Part shown: in pieces, positions 17,737 to 24,779 of the stretch
How positions within the stretch are numbered: position 1 is the first letter of the stretch
Layout: each line of letters opens with the position of its first letter
Source of the DNA: an uncultured Litoreibacter sp.
GTDB taxonomy: Bacteria; Pseudomonadota; Alphaproteobacteria; Rhodobacterales; Rhodobacteraceae
Reading direction: 5' to 3'
NCBI GenBank assembly: GCA_947492995.1
Contig: CANLOU010000002.1
Coordinates: 868,001 to 932,000, forward strand
DNA length: 64,000 nucleotides
The notes under the pieces: model-generated
Told to the model about the DNA's origin: nothing
The model's database searches: none
What the model saw: the letters and a program-made list of their open reading frames with translations, nothing else
Program-made: the position numbers and the translations under genes

Positions 17737-18918
17737 ATGGTTGGTGCAGATACCGCATGGATTATAGTGGCAACGGCGCTCGTGCTGTTCATGACATTGC
17801 CGGGGCTGGCGCTGTTTTACGGCGGGCTGGTCAGGTCGCGCAATGTGTTGTCGGTGTTCATGCACTGCTACGCAATTGCCTGCTTGATGAGCGTGCTGTG
17901 GCTGGTGGTGGGCTATTCCATCGCCTTTGGCGGCGGCACGTCAGGCTATTGGGGCGGGCTGGACAAGATGTTCCTCGCTGGCATTGACGCCGACACGCTG
18001 TCGGGCACCCTGCCCGAGGTGCTGTTCTTCGCGTTTCAAATGACCTTCGCCATCATCACGCCCGCGCTGATCGTGGGCGCTTATGTGGAGCGCATCGGCT
18101 TTGGCTTTGTGCTGACCTTCTCGGGGCTGTGGATGCTGTTGTGCTACGCGCCCGTGGTCCACTGGATCTGGGGCGGCGGCATGATGGCCGATGGCGGCAT
18201 CTTCGGCGAGGTTGGCGTGCGGGACTTCGCAGGCGGCATCGTGGTGCATGAGACCGCCGGTCTGGCGGCGCTGGTGCTGGCCTTCTTCCTTGGTGCGCGC
18301 AAGGACGCCACCAAGCCGCCGCACAATCCCGGCATGGTGATGATCGGGGCAGCGATGCTTTGGGTCGGTTGGTTCGGCTTCAATGGCGGCTCGCAGCTGG
18401 CCGCAGACGGTGGTGCGGCCATGGCGCTGACGGTCACTCATATCTCCGCCGCGACCGCGTCGCTGACATGGGCGCTGTGGGAGAAGATCAAATTCGGCAA
18501 GGCCTCCCTCGTAGGTATCGTCACCGGCACCATCGCGGGTCTGGCCTCCATCACGCCCGCGTCGGGCTTTGTTGGCCCCGTCGAGGCGCTCGTCATTGGT
18601 GCGGTCGCCGGTGTGCTGTGCCAAGAGGCGGTCAACGTGGTGCGCAACCTGTTCAAGATCGACGACACGCTTGATGTCTTCGCGGTCCACGGCATCGGCG
18701 GCATTTTCGGCACGCTGATGATCGCGGTCTTCGGCCAGGGCGCTTGGGCGGCCCAGCTTGGCGGCCTCGCGGTGGTAGGGATTTACACCATTGTGGTGAC
18801 GGTGGTCCTCGTTAAGCTGGTCGGTCTGGTGACCCCGCTGCGTGTGGACGGCGAGACCGAAACAAGCGGTCTGGACCTGTCCCAACACGGCGAGCGCGCT
18901 TACGACATAACCTCCTAG
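17737..18918 (+). CDS. amtB: ammonium transporter
   Basis: The 393-residue polytopic Amt/MEP/Rh channel carries ammonium across the inner membrane. Amt marks include LPGLALFYGGLVRSRN, HWIWGGGMM, DFAGGIVVHETAG with the conserved Asp, MLWVGWFGFNGGS and the second pore His in DVFAVHGIGG. ATG 17737 has GGAGGGG six bases upstream. The protein starts at the first membrane helix, so there is no cleaved signal peptide. No PII gene (glnK) lies beside it, unlike many bacteria. The NtrBC genes 4 kb away could control it; I found no sigma-54 promoter upstream, consistent with a GAFTGA-less NtrC. Confidence 0.95.
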   Translation: MVGADTAWIIVATALVLFMTLPGLALFYGGLVRSRNVLSVFMHCYAIACLMSVLWLVVGYSIAFGGGTSGYWGGLDKMFLAGIDADTLSGTLPEVLFFAFQMTFAIITPALIVGAYVERIGFGFVLTFSGLWMLLCYAPVVHWIWGGGMMADGGIFGEVGVRDFAGGIVVHETAGLAALVLAFFLGARKDATKPPHNPGMVMIGAAMLWVGWFGFNGGSQLAADGGAAMALTVTHISAATASLTWALWEKIKFGKASLVGIVTGTIAGLASITPASGFVGPVEALVIGAVAGVLCQEAVNVVRNLFKIDDTLDVFAVHGIGGIFGTLMIAVFGQGAWAAQLGGLAVVGIYTIVVTVVLVKLVGLVTPLRVDGETETSGLDLSQHGERAYDITS

Positions 18919-18946
18919 CAGAGGTTCAAGAAACTCTCCCTGAAAC

Positions 18947-18978
18947 TGGGCGCCTGTTTTACGCAGGCGCCCATTTTT
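18947..18978 (+). terminator. intrinsic terminator of amtB
   Basis: A perfect 10-bp stem, TGGGCGCCTG (18947-18956) and CAGGCGCCCA (18964-18973), with a 7-base loop is followed by TTTTT. It lies 29 bases after the amtB stop. There is no T-run on the minus strand, so it serves only the plus-strand gene. Confidence 0.9.
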
Positions 18979-18985
18979 CGTGCGG

Positions 18986-20446
18986 TTACAGCAGGAAGTC
19001 GTCTTCGGTCAGCGTGCCGTCCAGGTCGCGGATGGTCAGCTGGAAGTCGGTGGTGCCGTTGCCGTCCTCGTCGACGCTGACAATCGTCAGCCCGGACGCC
19101 GAGGTCGTCAGGCGCAGCTCCGCAGAACCGGTTCCGCTGAATGCGCCCGCCCCCAGAAAATCAATCGAGCCGGCCGCAATGTCGCGCAGGTCGATCAAGT
19201 CCTCGCCGGCGGTGAAGCCGTTGATGACGTCGCGCGCAGCGCCGGTGCCGCTGTCACCAAGCGCTTCAAAGATGAACGTGTCGGCGCCGTCGCCGCCACG
19301 CAGCACGTCGCGGCCTGTGCCGCCGACAAGGGAATCATCGCCAACGCCGCCAATCAGCACATCGTCTCCGGCGTCACCCGCCAGCACGTCGTCGCCGTTA
19401 TTGCCAACAACAACGTCGTTGTCATCGCCGCCATTCACCTCGTCATCGCCCGTGCCGCCGCGCAAGGTGTCTTCGCCGCCATCGCCAAACAGCAGGTCAT
19501 CGTCAGCGCCGCCCAACAACAGGTCGTCATCACCGCCGCCTTCCAAGATGTCCTCGCCGGTTCCGCCGTTCAAGACATCCTCGCCCAGCCCCCCAGACAA
19601 CTCGTCCTCGCCACCACGGCCGCGCAGGTCATCGTCCTCGGTACCACCGTCAAAGACGTCGCTGAATGCGCCCCCGATCAAAGTGTCGCTACCCGCGCCA
19701 CCATCCACGATGCCCACCACAATGCCTTCGCCGCCGGCGCGGTAAACGTCATCTCCCAAATCCAACAAGACGTCACCAATGATTGTGCCGGTATTTTCAA
19801 CCGTGTCCGCGCCGCTGCCCCCCTCAATGGCGGTAACGATCGCCGATATGGTTCCGGAATTCGTCACGCTCAGGTCTTCAACTGAGGTCAGTGCACTGGC
19901 ATCAATGGCGTCGAAGGTGCCCAGAATTTGCCCTGTATTGATGACGGTTGCGTCGCCCGAAAACCTGATGACCCAGCCGCTCGACGACTGCATGATGCCG
20001 GAGTTTATGACATTCGACCCGTTGCCAAACATCTGAAGGGCCGCGACACCGGTAGAGTCGCTCGTGCCCGTAAACGTACCGCTGTTGATTACAACGCTAT
20101 TGTCGCCATCAATCTCGGTCTGCGCGCCCAGAATCTGACCGTGGTTTGTGACGACCATATTATCGCCAAATGCATTGATCGGTCGCCAGTCCGAACTCGA
20201 AATGATTGAGCCGGTCACCCCAACCGTGATGGACACGTTATCAGCCCCGCCCGAGTCAATCACGTTTCCCGTTTGAGGGGCCACCAGAGTTCCCAGAATG
20301 GTGATCTCGACATTCGCAGCGGCGCTATCAACATCAATGGGGCTGATAGAAGAGTAATGCGTAATCCCCTCCAGCAGAAGATATTCATCACTACTGTTCA
20401 GGGTGATCGGCGTCGATGTAAGTTCTGAAATGAGCGTGAATGCCAT
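18986..20446 (-). CDS. RTX-repeat calcium-binding protein with N-terminal N-x-G repeats
   Basis: The 486-residue acidic protein is probably exported by a type I system: it has no signal peptide, carries about a dozen GGxGxDxLxGG calcium-binding nonapeptides (about residues 245-400), and has a non-repetitive C-terminus ending LTEDDFLL that fits a type I signal. The N-terminal half (residues 60-235) holds a different set of repeats, VTNHGQI, VINSGTF, VINSGIM, VINTGQI, VTNSGTI and VENTGTI, spaced roughly 25-35 residues apart. They resemble rungs of a right-handed beta-helix. No lipase, protease or other catalytic motif was seen. No ABC exporter genes lie nearby. Confidence 0.85.
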   Translation of the reverse strand: MAFTLISELTSTPITLNSSDEYLLLEGITHYSSISPIDVDSAAANVEITILGTLVAPQTGNVIDSGGADNVSITVGVTGSIISSSDWRPINAFGDNMVVTNHGQILGAQTEIDGDNSVVINSGTFTGTSDSTGVAALQMFGNGSNVINSGIMQSSSGWVIRFSGDATVINTGQILGTFDAIDASALTSVEDLSVTNSGTISAIVTAIEGGSGADTVENTGTIIGDVLLDLGDDVYRAGGEGIVVGIVDGGAGSDTLIGGAFSDVFDGGTEDDDLRGRGGEDELSGGLGEDVLNGGTGEDILEGGGDDDLLLGGADDDLLFGDGGEDTLRGGTGDDEVNGGDDNDVVVGNNGDDVLAGDAGDDVLIGGVGDDSLVGGTGRDVLRGGDGADTFIFEALGDSGTGAARDVINGFTAGEDLIDLRDIAAGSIDFLGAGAFSGTGSAELRLTTSASGLTIVSVDEDGNGTTDFQLTIRDLDGTLTEDDFLL

Positions 20447-20474
20447 ATTGAAGTTCCTCGTTAATTACATTTTG

Positions 20475-20501
20475 TTGGTGCGCCTTGCGCGTCAGCACCA
20501 A
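20475..20501. other. inverted repeat upstream of the RTX gene
   Basis: TTGGTGC (20475-20481) and GCACCAA (20495-20501) form a perfect 7-bp inverted repeat 29 bases upstream of the RTX gene start. It could be an operator or 5' leader hairpin. The rest of the 147-base gap shows no clear promoter. Confidence 0.35.
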
Positions 20502-20593
20502 GACAGGATTTACGCGCAGGACGCTGACACGATTTGACCAACGAGTCAAAAGGTTAACGCGGCGTCACACCCTTGCCGTCAAAAGCCGGACCG

Positions 20594-20842
20594 TCAGGCC
20601 GACGGGCCCACCCAATAAATCCGAAGATAGGTTGACCAGTCCTCGCTTGGCGGGACGTTCTCGGTCAGGAAGGCCTCGCGGTGCTCCGCTGACAAGCCGC
20701 GCCAAAATGGCAGCCAAACGTTGTGCAGCCACTCCTCAGACAGGCCCTGCCGCCAAACCCCATCCGCGGGGTCAGCGCCGGGCGCATAGACCCAAGGGGC
20801 CTGCGGCGCAGCGGATGGCGAAGATGCGTCTTCAGTTTTCAT
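20594..20842 (-). CDS. small hypothetical protein overlapping the effector candidate
   Basis: The 82-residue protein starts at ATG 20842, overlapping the end of the upstream gene by 11 bases, so the two are translationally coupled. It is rich in Trp and Pro (WVYAPGADPADGVW, EEWLHNVWLPFWRGL, EDWSTYLRIYWVG) and has no membrane segment. I do not recognise the family. The coupling and size would suit a partner, chaperone or immunity protein of the 412-residue product, but this is inference from position only. A start at 20890 would add 16 residues inside the upstream gene. Confidence 0.6.
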   Translation of the reverse strand: MKTEDASSPSAAPQAPWVYAPGADPADGVWRQGLSEEWLHNVWLPFWRGLSAEHREAFLTENVPPSEDWSTYLRIYWVGPSA

Positions 20843-22070
20843 CAATAAAATCTGCGACCCAATCGGCCCCGTAATAGCCTGCCGCGCCAAAGATGATGGC
20901 GCCTACCGCGCCGGTGATAATGGCGCCGGGGCCGGTCTCGATCCCCACGGCTGCGCCTGCCAGAAAGCCGATTTTCGCGCCAGCGGCGCCGCCGCCCCAG
21001 CCGCCAACCTGCCGGATCGTCTCGGCCCCAATGGGTTTGAAGGACTGCTTTTCCACCGACTCGTCAATCGCCATGCCAACGTCATAGGCCGTCACAACAA
21101 GGCCCGCGACAACGAACACGCGCCCGACGCGCCCCATGTTGCGCGCGCTGCGATACGCGTCGTCCAGCCCCTCGACCGCACTTGCAGCCGCGCCACGCGA
21201 CGTGCTGCCCTGCTTGGCCGCGTCAAATATCTCCTCCGCCGCATCAAGGTATTTCGCATGTGCAGCCCCCACCGGCTGGGCCGCCCCTTTGGGCACGCCG
21301 CCTTGGATCAGGGTTTCGCCCTCAAATTGGCGGATGGTTTGCACCAGCTTGTCGACCTGCAATTTCGACGCCGGGTTTTGGGAGGCGAATTTTTGAAGGT
21401 CGCCAATCACCTCGTCGGGTTGCAGGATACGTCCACCGGCGGCAACGACCTTCTCTATGTTGATGACCATGCCTTTGCCCTGCATGGTCGCAGCGCCGCT
21501 CGGCATGTTGGAGGCCGACAAAAACTGGCTCGCCTCCGGTGCCAGGTTCAACGCATGCTCTGCCGGGCGCAGCACGCCCATCGCGTTGCGCGGCATCATC
21601 GCGTAATTCTTGGGGATCACCGCCACCTTGCGCACAAGGTTGGTGGACCCGACCTCCGGCAAAACCTCGACCATGACGAACATGAAGCCCCGTCCCGGGA
21701 TAGACACCGGCGAGCCCGCCTGCACCGGCATCGAAATCTGCTCGGCGCTCTGGTGGCGGTCCAACCCTCCCACCAGCCAGTCCGGCGGCATCCGGCACAT
21801 ATTGCCGTCGCGCAAAAGGCTGGTCGACAGGCTCGTCCAGGTTTTGATCCCGATGATCCCGTCCACGGGCCGCACGCCCATCGACGTTTGCCAATTTGCC
21901 ACCAGCTGGGCGAATTCTTCGGCACTGACCGCGACGTCGGGGTTCTGGCCCAGCGTCGCGACGATCGCGTCATATTCATGGATCCAGCCCTTGCCCGCCC
22001 CCGTCTTCAGCGATGTGGCGTAAAGTCGGTTCAGGCGGGTCGCCTTTTTCACCTGCGCGGCATTCAGCAT
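20832..22070 (-). CDS. PG-binding-like protein with C-terminal glycine-zipper membrane segment
   Basis: The 412-residue product starts MLNAAQVKKATRLNRLYATS at ATG 22070, with AGGGA six bases upstream. Residues about 20-95 resemble a peptidoglycan-binding repeat (FAQLVANWQTSMGVRP, then DGIIGIKTWTSL). The middle is unassigned. The last about 80 residues hold a hydrophobic helix (VGRVFVVAGLVVTAYDVGMA) and then long Gly/Ala zipper segments (GGWGGGAAGAKIGFLAGAAV; IITGAVGAIIFGAAGYYGAD). Such C-termini occur in membrane-active effectors and colicin-like toxins, and PG-binding N-termini occur in secretion cargo. No signal peptide is seen. The overlapping small gene is its likely partner. Function not established. 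Confidence 0.7.
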   Translation of the reverse strand: MLNAAQVKKATRLNRLYATSLKTGAGKGWIHEYDAIVATLGQNPDVAVSAEEFAQLVANWQTSMGVRPVDGIIGIKTWTSLSTSLLRDGNMCRMPPDWLVGGLDRHQSAEQISMPVQAGSPVSIPGRGFMFVMVEVLPEVGSTNLVRKVAVIPKNYAMMPRNAMGVLRPAEHALNLAPEASQFLSASNMPSGAATMQGKGMVINIEKVVAAGGRILQPDEVIGDLQKFASQNPASKLQVDKLVQTIRQFEGETLIQGGVPKGAAQPVGAAHAKYLDAAEEIFDAAKQGSTSRGAAASAVEGLDDAYRSARNMGRVGRVFVVAGLVVTAYDVGMAIDESVEKQSFKPIGAETIRQVGGWGGGAAGAKIGFLAGAAVGIETGPGAIITGAVGAIIFGAAGYYGADWVADFIDEN

Positions 22071-22454
22071 GAAAGTCCCTCTTCGAAATAGCTCAAATCC
22101 AATACGGAAAGTGTAGCCATCTCGCCCCCGAATGAAACCCCTTTTCAAGGGACAAAAATCGAGCCGGAGCTTACGGCGCAGAGTGCATTGCATAGTTCGG
22201 CCCAAACCGAACAATGTCGAAACCGTTAACGCCAATTTTTGGCTCCGTTTCGCGTCAGTTTCGCGCGGAAACGCCATCACGTGTCGCGCTCAAAGCCGGA
22301 TTTATTTTGTACAAAATGGGTTTGGGGGCCAAAACTTTGTCCCCAATTTGTACAAAACGCGGCTCCACCTCTTGACCTTCGGGCTGCCCCACCCATCTAT
22401 GTAAATGTGAATAACATTAACTTAACCTGCAACTTTGATAACAGGAGCACTTAG
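22071..22454. promoter_or_regulatory. 384-base divergent intergenic region with paired GTAC palindromes
   Basis: This gap separates the glycine-zipper gene from DUF2852. It holds the perfect palindrome ATTTTGTACAAAAT (22304-22317) and a second copy of its core TTTGTACAAA (22347-22356), centred 41 bases apart, about four helical turns. Between them TTGGGG and CCCCAA form a 6-bp inverted repeat. Further left GTTTC and GAAAC pair at 22258-22272. Paired identical palindromes on one helix face look like a dimeric-repressor operator. The regulator is not identified. Confidence 0.55.
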
Positions 22455-22859
22455 ATGACGACCATCACCCACCGGTCCCCCGGCTTTTTCGCCCGCTCAG
22501 AGATGTGGCTCGATGAACGTGGCAAAGGCGCGTGGATCGCCGCCATGGTTCTTGGGTTTATCTTTTTCTGGCCCGCAGGCCTCGCCCTTCTTGCCTATAT
22601 GATATGGAGTAAACGTATGTTTTCATGCACAAAAACCAAATCCCGCACCCAGAAGCCGTCCTACGGCTTCAAGTCCTCCGGCAACACCGCATTCGACAGC
22701 TACAAAGCGGATATGCTGAAACGTCTGGAAGACGAGCAAGAAGCGTTTGAAAGCTTCCTGGAACGGCTGCGCGAGGCCAAAGACAAGCAGGAATTCGACA
22801 GCTTCATGGACGAACGCGCCGAAGTGGCAACCGAAGAGCCGCAAGAAAAAACTGCCTGA
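22455..22859 (+). CDS. DUF2852 domain-containing protein
   Basis: The 134-residue protein has one membrane segment (about residues 27-48, IAAMVLGFIFFWPAGLALLA) and a charged, coiled-coil-like C-terminal half (KADMLKRLEDEQEAFESFLE). Architecture and the W-P-x-G membrane segment match DUF2852, common in alphaproteobacteria and of unknown function. AGGAG at 22443-22447 supports the ATG. The two palindromes at 22304-22356 lie about 100-150 bases upstream. Confidence 0.85.
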   Translation: MTTITHRSPGFFARSEMWLDERGKGAWIAAMVLGFIFFWPAGLALLAYMIWSKRMFSCTKTKSRTQKPSYGFKSSGNTAFDSYKADMLKRLEDEQEAFESFLERLREAKDKQEFDSFMDERAEVATEEPQEKTA

Positions 22860-22875
22860 TTGCAGTCACTTACGC

Positions 22876-22904
22876 AAGGCGCGCGCTGTCGTTCGCGCGC
22901 CTTT
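22876..22904 (+). terminator. probable terminator after the DUF2852 gene
   Basis: A perfect 10-bp stem, AAGGCGCGCG (22876-22885) and CGCGCGCCTT (22894-22903), with an 8-base loop ends in only three T residues. The stem is very stable, but the short T-run makes termination efficiency uncertain. Confidence 0.55.
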
Positions 22905-22943
22905 CTGCCCGACACCCCCTTCACAAACGAGGCCCCGACCCCC

Positions 22944-23399
22944 ATGTCAGCGACCATGACAGACACACATCTCCCCGACCCGCTCACCCAGGCCGATTTC
23001 TATGCAGGCGTCACCACCAAGCGCCTTGTGGCATGGGTCGTGGATGTCATCATCATCACCGCATTGACCGTCATGGTTGCCACCCTGCCCCTGTTCATCG
23101 GCTGGTTCTTTTTTCCGCTTATTTTTCTGGTACTTAGCTTCTTTTACCGCGTCGCGACAATCACGTCAGGCTCGGCCACATGGGGCATGCGCCTGTTCAA
23201 CATCCAGCTGCGCAACCGCATGGGCCAACCCTTGGGACGCTCCGAGGCGATGCTGCACACAGCCGCCTATCTTCTGGCCTCCAGCTTCTTCATCCCGCAG
23301 CTTATCTCGATCATGTTGATGCTGACCACCGAACGGTCCCAATCCCTCCACGATATGTTGTGTGGAACTGCTGCAATAAACACTCCATCTCGATATTGA
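22944..23399 (+). CDS. RDD family membrane protein
   Basis: The 151-residue protein has the RDD domain: a basic/aspartate start (KRLVAWVVDVIII, where the second RDD Asp is kept), three hydrophobic segments and the conserved TWGMRLFNIQL loop. RDD proteins are small inner-membrane proteins, some linked to transport, often of unknown role. I preferred ATG 22944 to the in-frame codon 22860, which lies in the terminator region; Met at 22956 is also possible. Confidence 0.87.
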   Translation: MSATMTDTHLPDPLTQADFYAGVTTKRLVAWVVDVIIITALTVMVATLPLFIGWFFFPLIFLVLSFFYRVATITSGSATWGMRLFNIQLRNRMGQPLGRSEAMLHTAAYLLASSFFIPQLISIMLMLTTERSQSLHDMLCGTAAINTPSRY

Positions 23400-23419
23400 T
23401 GGCCCCTTTACCCACATAA

Positions 23420-23435
23420 TTAACCAAGGGTTAAC
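23420..23435 (+). promoter_or_regulatory. candidate CtrA box upstream of bpt
   Basis: TTAACCAAGGGTTAAC matches the CtrA full-site consensus TTAA-N7-TTAAC exactly. It lies 77 bases upstream of the bpt start in the RDD-bpt gap. It also reads as a TTAACC/GGTTAA inverted repeat. CtrA itself is encoded at 44168-44887 in this window. Confidence 0.5.
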
Positions 23436-23511
23436 ACTTTTCAAAAAGGGTTTGTCGTGCAGGGTCCGCATTGTTAGGCTCTGGCGAAACCTAGGATGTT
23501 GCTAAGCCCAA

Positions 23512-24339
23512 ATGCGCCACACTCTCCCCATTGCTCCGCAGTTTTATGTGACTGCCCCGCAGGCCTGCCCGTATCTTGACGGCCGCCGCGAGCGCAAGCT
23601 GTTCACCGCATTGCAGGGCGAACACGCAACAACACTCAACAATACCCTTTCCAAACAAGGCTTTAGACGGTCGCAGAACGTGCTCTACCGCCCCTCCTGC
23701 GCAGAGTGTTCCGCCTGCCTTTCGGCGCGCATTCGTGTCGCTGATTTTGAGCCGTCAAAGTCGCAGCGCCGCATCCTCAAGCGCAACAAGGTGCTGCAAC
23801 GTGAAGCCACCAGCCCATGGGCGACCGAGGAACAGTACGAGCTGTTCCGCCGCTACCTTGAATCGCGCCACGCCGATGGCGGCATGGCCGACATGGACAT
23901 CTTCGAATTCGCCGCAATGATCGAGGAAACCCCCGTCAAAAGCCGCGTCATCGAATACTGGGATCGCACCGGCTATGACGAGGACCTGATCGCCACCTGC
24001 CTGACGGACGTCTTGGATGACGGGCTGTCGATGGTCTATTCCTTCTACAACCCTGATTTAACAAGACAATCCTTGGGCACCTACATCATTCTCGACCATG
24101 TGCGCATCGCCCGGGAAGCGGGCCTGCCCTATGTCTATCTGGGCTACTGGGTCCCGGGCTCGCCCAAGATGGGATACAAGGCCGGCTTCTCCGCGCTTGA
24201 GGTGTTCCGGGGCGGCGACTGGCAAAGCATCAAAGACGGCGACGACTACGCGGCGGAAACGCACCCGCTGGCAGTTGACCCGATTGCCGAACAGGTGGCC
24301 CGCATCACCCTCCCCGACACCCGCGCCCCCAAAGAGTGA
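23512..24339 (+). CDS. bpt: aspartate/glutamate leucyltransferase (Bpt/Ate family)
   Basis: The 275-residue cytoplasmic enzyme transfers Leu from Leu-tRNA to N-terminal Asp or Glu, feeding proteins to ClpAP by the bacterial N-degron rule. Family marks are [14 protein letters not shown] near residue 18, [20 protein letters not shown] with the Cys cluster, FRRYLESRH and [18 protein letters not shown] near the C-terminus. Length is normal for the bacterial form. It overlaps the next gene by four bases. Confidence 0.93.
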   Translation: MRHTLPIAPQFYVTAPQACPYLDGRRERKLFTALQGEHATTLNNTLSKQGFRRSQNVLYRPSCAECSACLSARIRVADFEPSKSQRRILKRNKVLQREATSPWATEEQYELFRRYLESRHADGGMADMDIFEFAAMIEETPVKSRVIEYWDRTGYDEDLIATCLTDVLDDGLSMVYSFYNPDLTRQSLGTYIILDHVRIAREAGLPYVYLGYWVPGSPKMGYKAGFSALEVFRGGDWQSIKDGDDYAAETHPLAVDPIAEQVARITLPDTRAPKE

Positions 24340-24725
24340 CCCTCAGACTGCACGCGATTACACTGGTCGTGCCGGACTATGACGCAGCCATTGCGTTCTA
24401 TGTCGACAAGGTGGGCTTCTCGCTGATCCAGGACACCCAACTGTCCGCCGTAAAGCGGTGGGTTTTGATAGCGGCGTCCCCAGACGCGCCCACCCATATT
24501 CTGCTGGCCCGTGCCGACGGCCTTCCTCAGGAAGCCGCCATCGGCAACCAAACCGGCGGGCGGGTCGGATTTTTCCTGCACACCGATGATTTTGACCATG
24601 ATTTCAAGCGCATGTCGGACGCGGGCGTTGCCTTTGCCGAAAGCCCACGTGTTGAGCCTTACGGCAAAGTCGCCGTCTGGAGCGACCCATGGGGCAATCG
24701 GTGGGATTTGCTACAGCTGACATAG
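24336..24725 (+). CDS. VOC (glyoxalase/bleomycin resistance) family protein
   Basis: This 129-residue protein has the two beta-alpha-beta-beta-beta modules of the vicinal oxygen chelate fold: [20 protein letters not shown] opens the first, [12 protein letters not shown] the second, and [11 protein letters not shown] closes it. The His at residue 6 and the later acidic residue may bind metal. The start is GTG 24336, whose GTGA overlaps the bpt stop, so it is co-translated with bpt. The substrate is unknown; YciE/PhnB-like and antibiotic-resistance members share this form. Confidence 0.85.
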   Translation: MTLRLHAITLVVPDYDAAIAFYVDKVGFSLIQDTQLSAVKRWVLIAASPDAPTHILLARADGLPQEAAIGNQTGGRVGFFLHTDDFDHDFKRMSDAGVAFAESPRVEPYGKVAVWSDPWGNRWDLLQLT

Positions 24726-24779
24726 AAACGGGCGACCTGCCTCCCAACAAACCGCCCGCGTCCAGTGTCAAACCGCTGA

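Noticed and set aside
24729-24758. Bidirectional terminator between the VOC and dctM genes
   Set aside because: CGGGCG and CGCCCG can pair over a long loop, but there is no T-run on either strand and the stem is only six bases.
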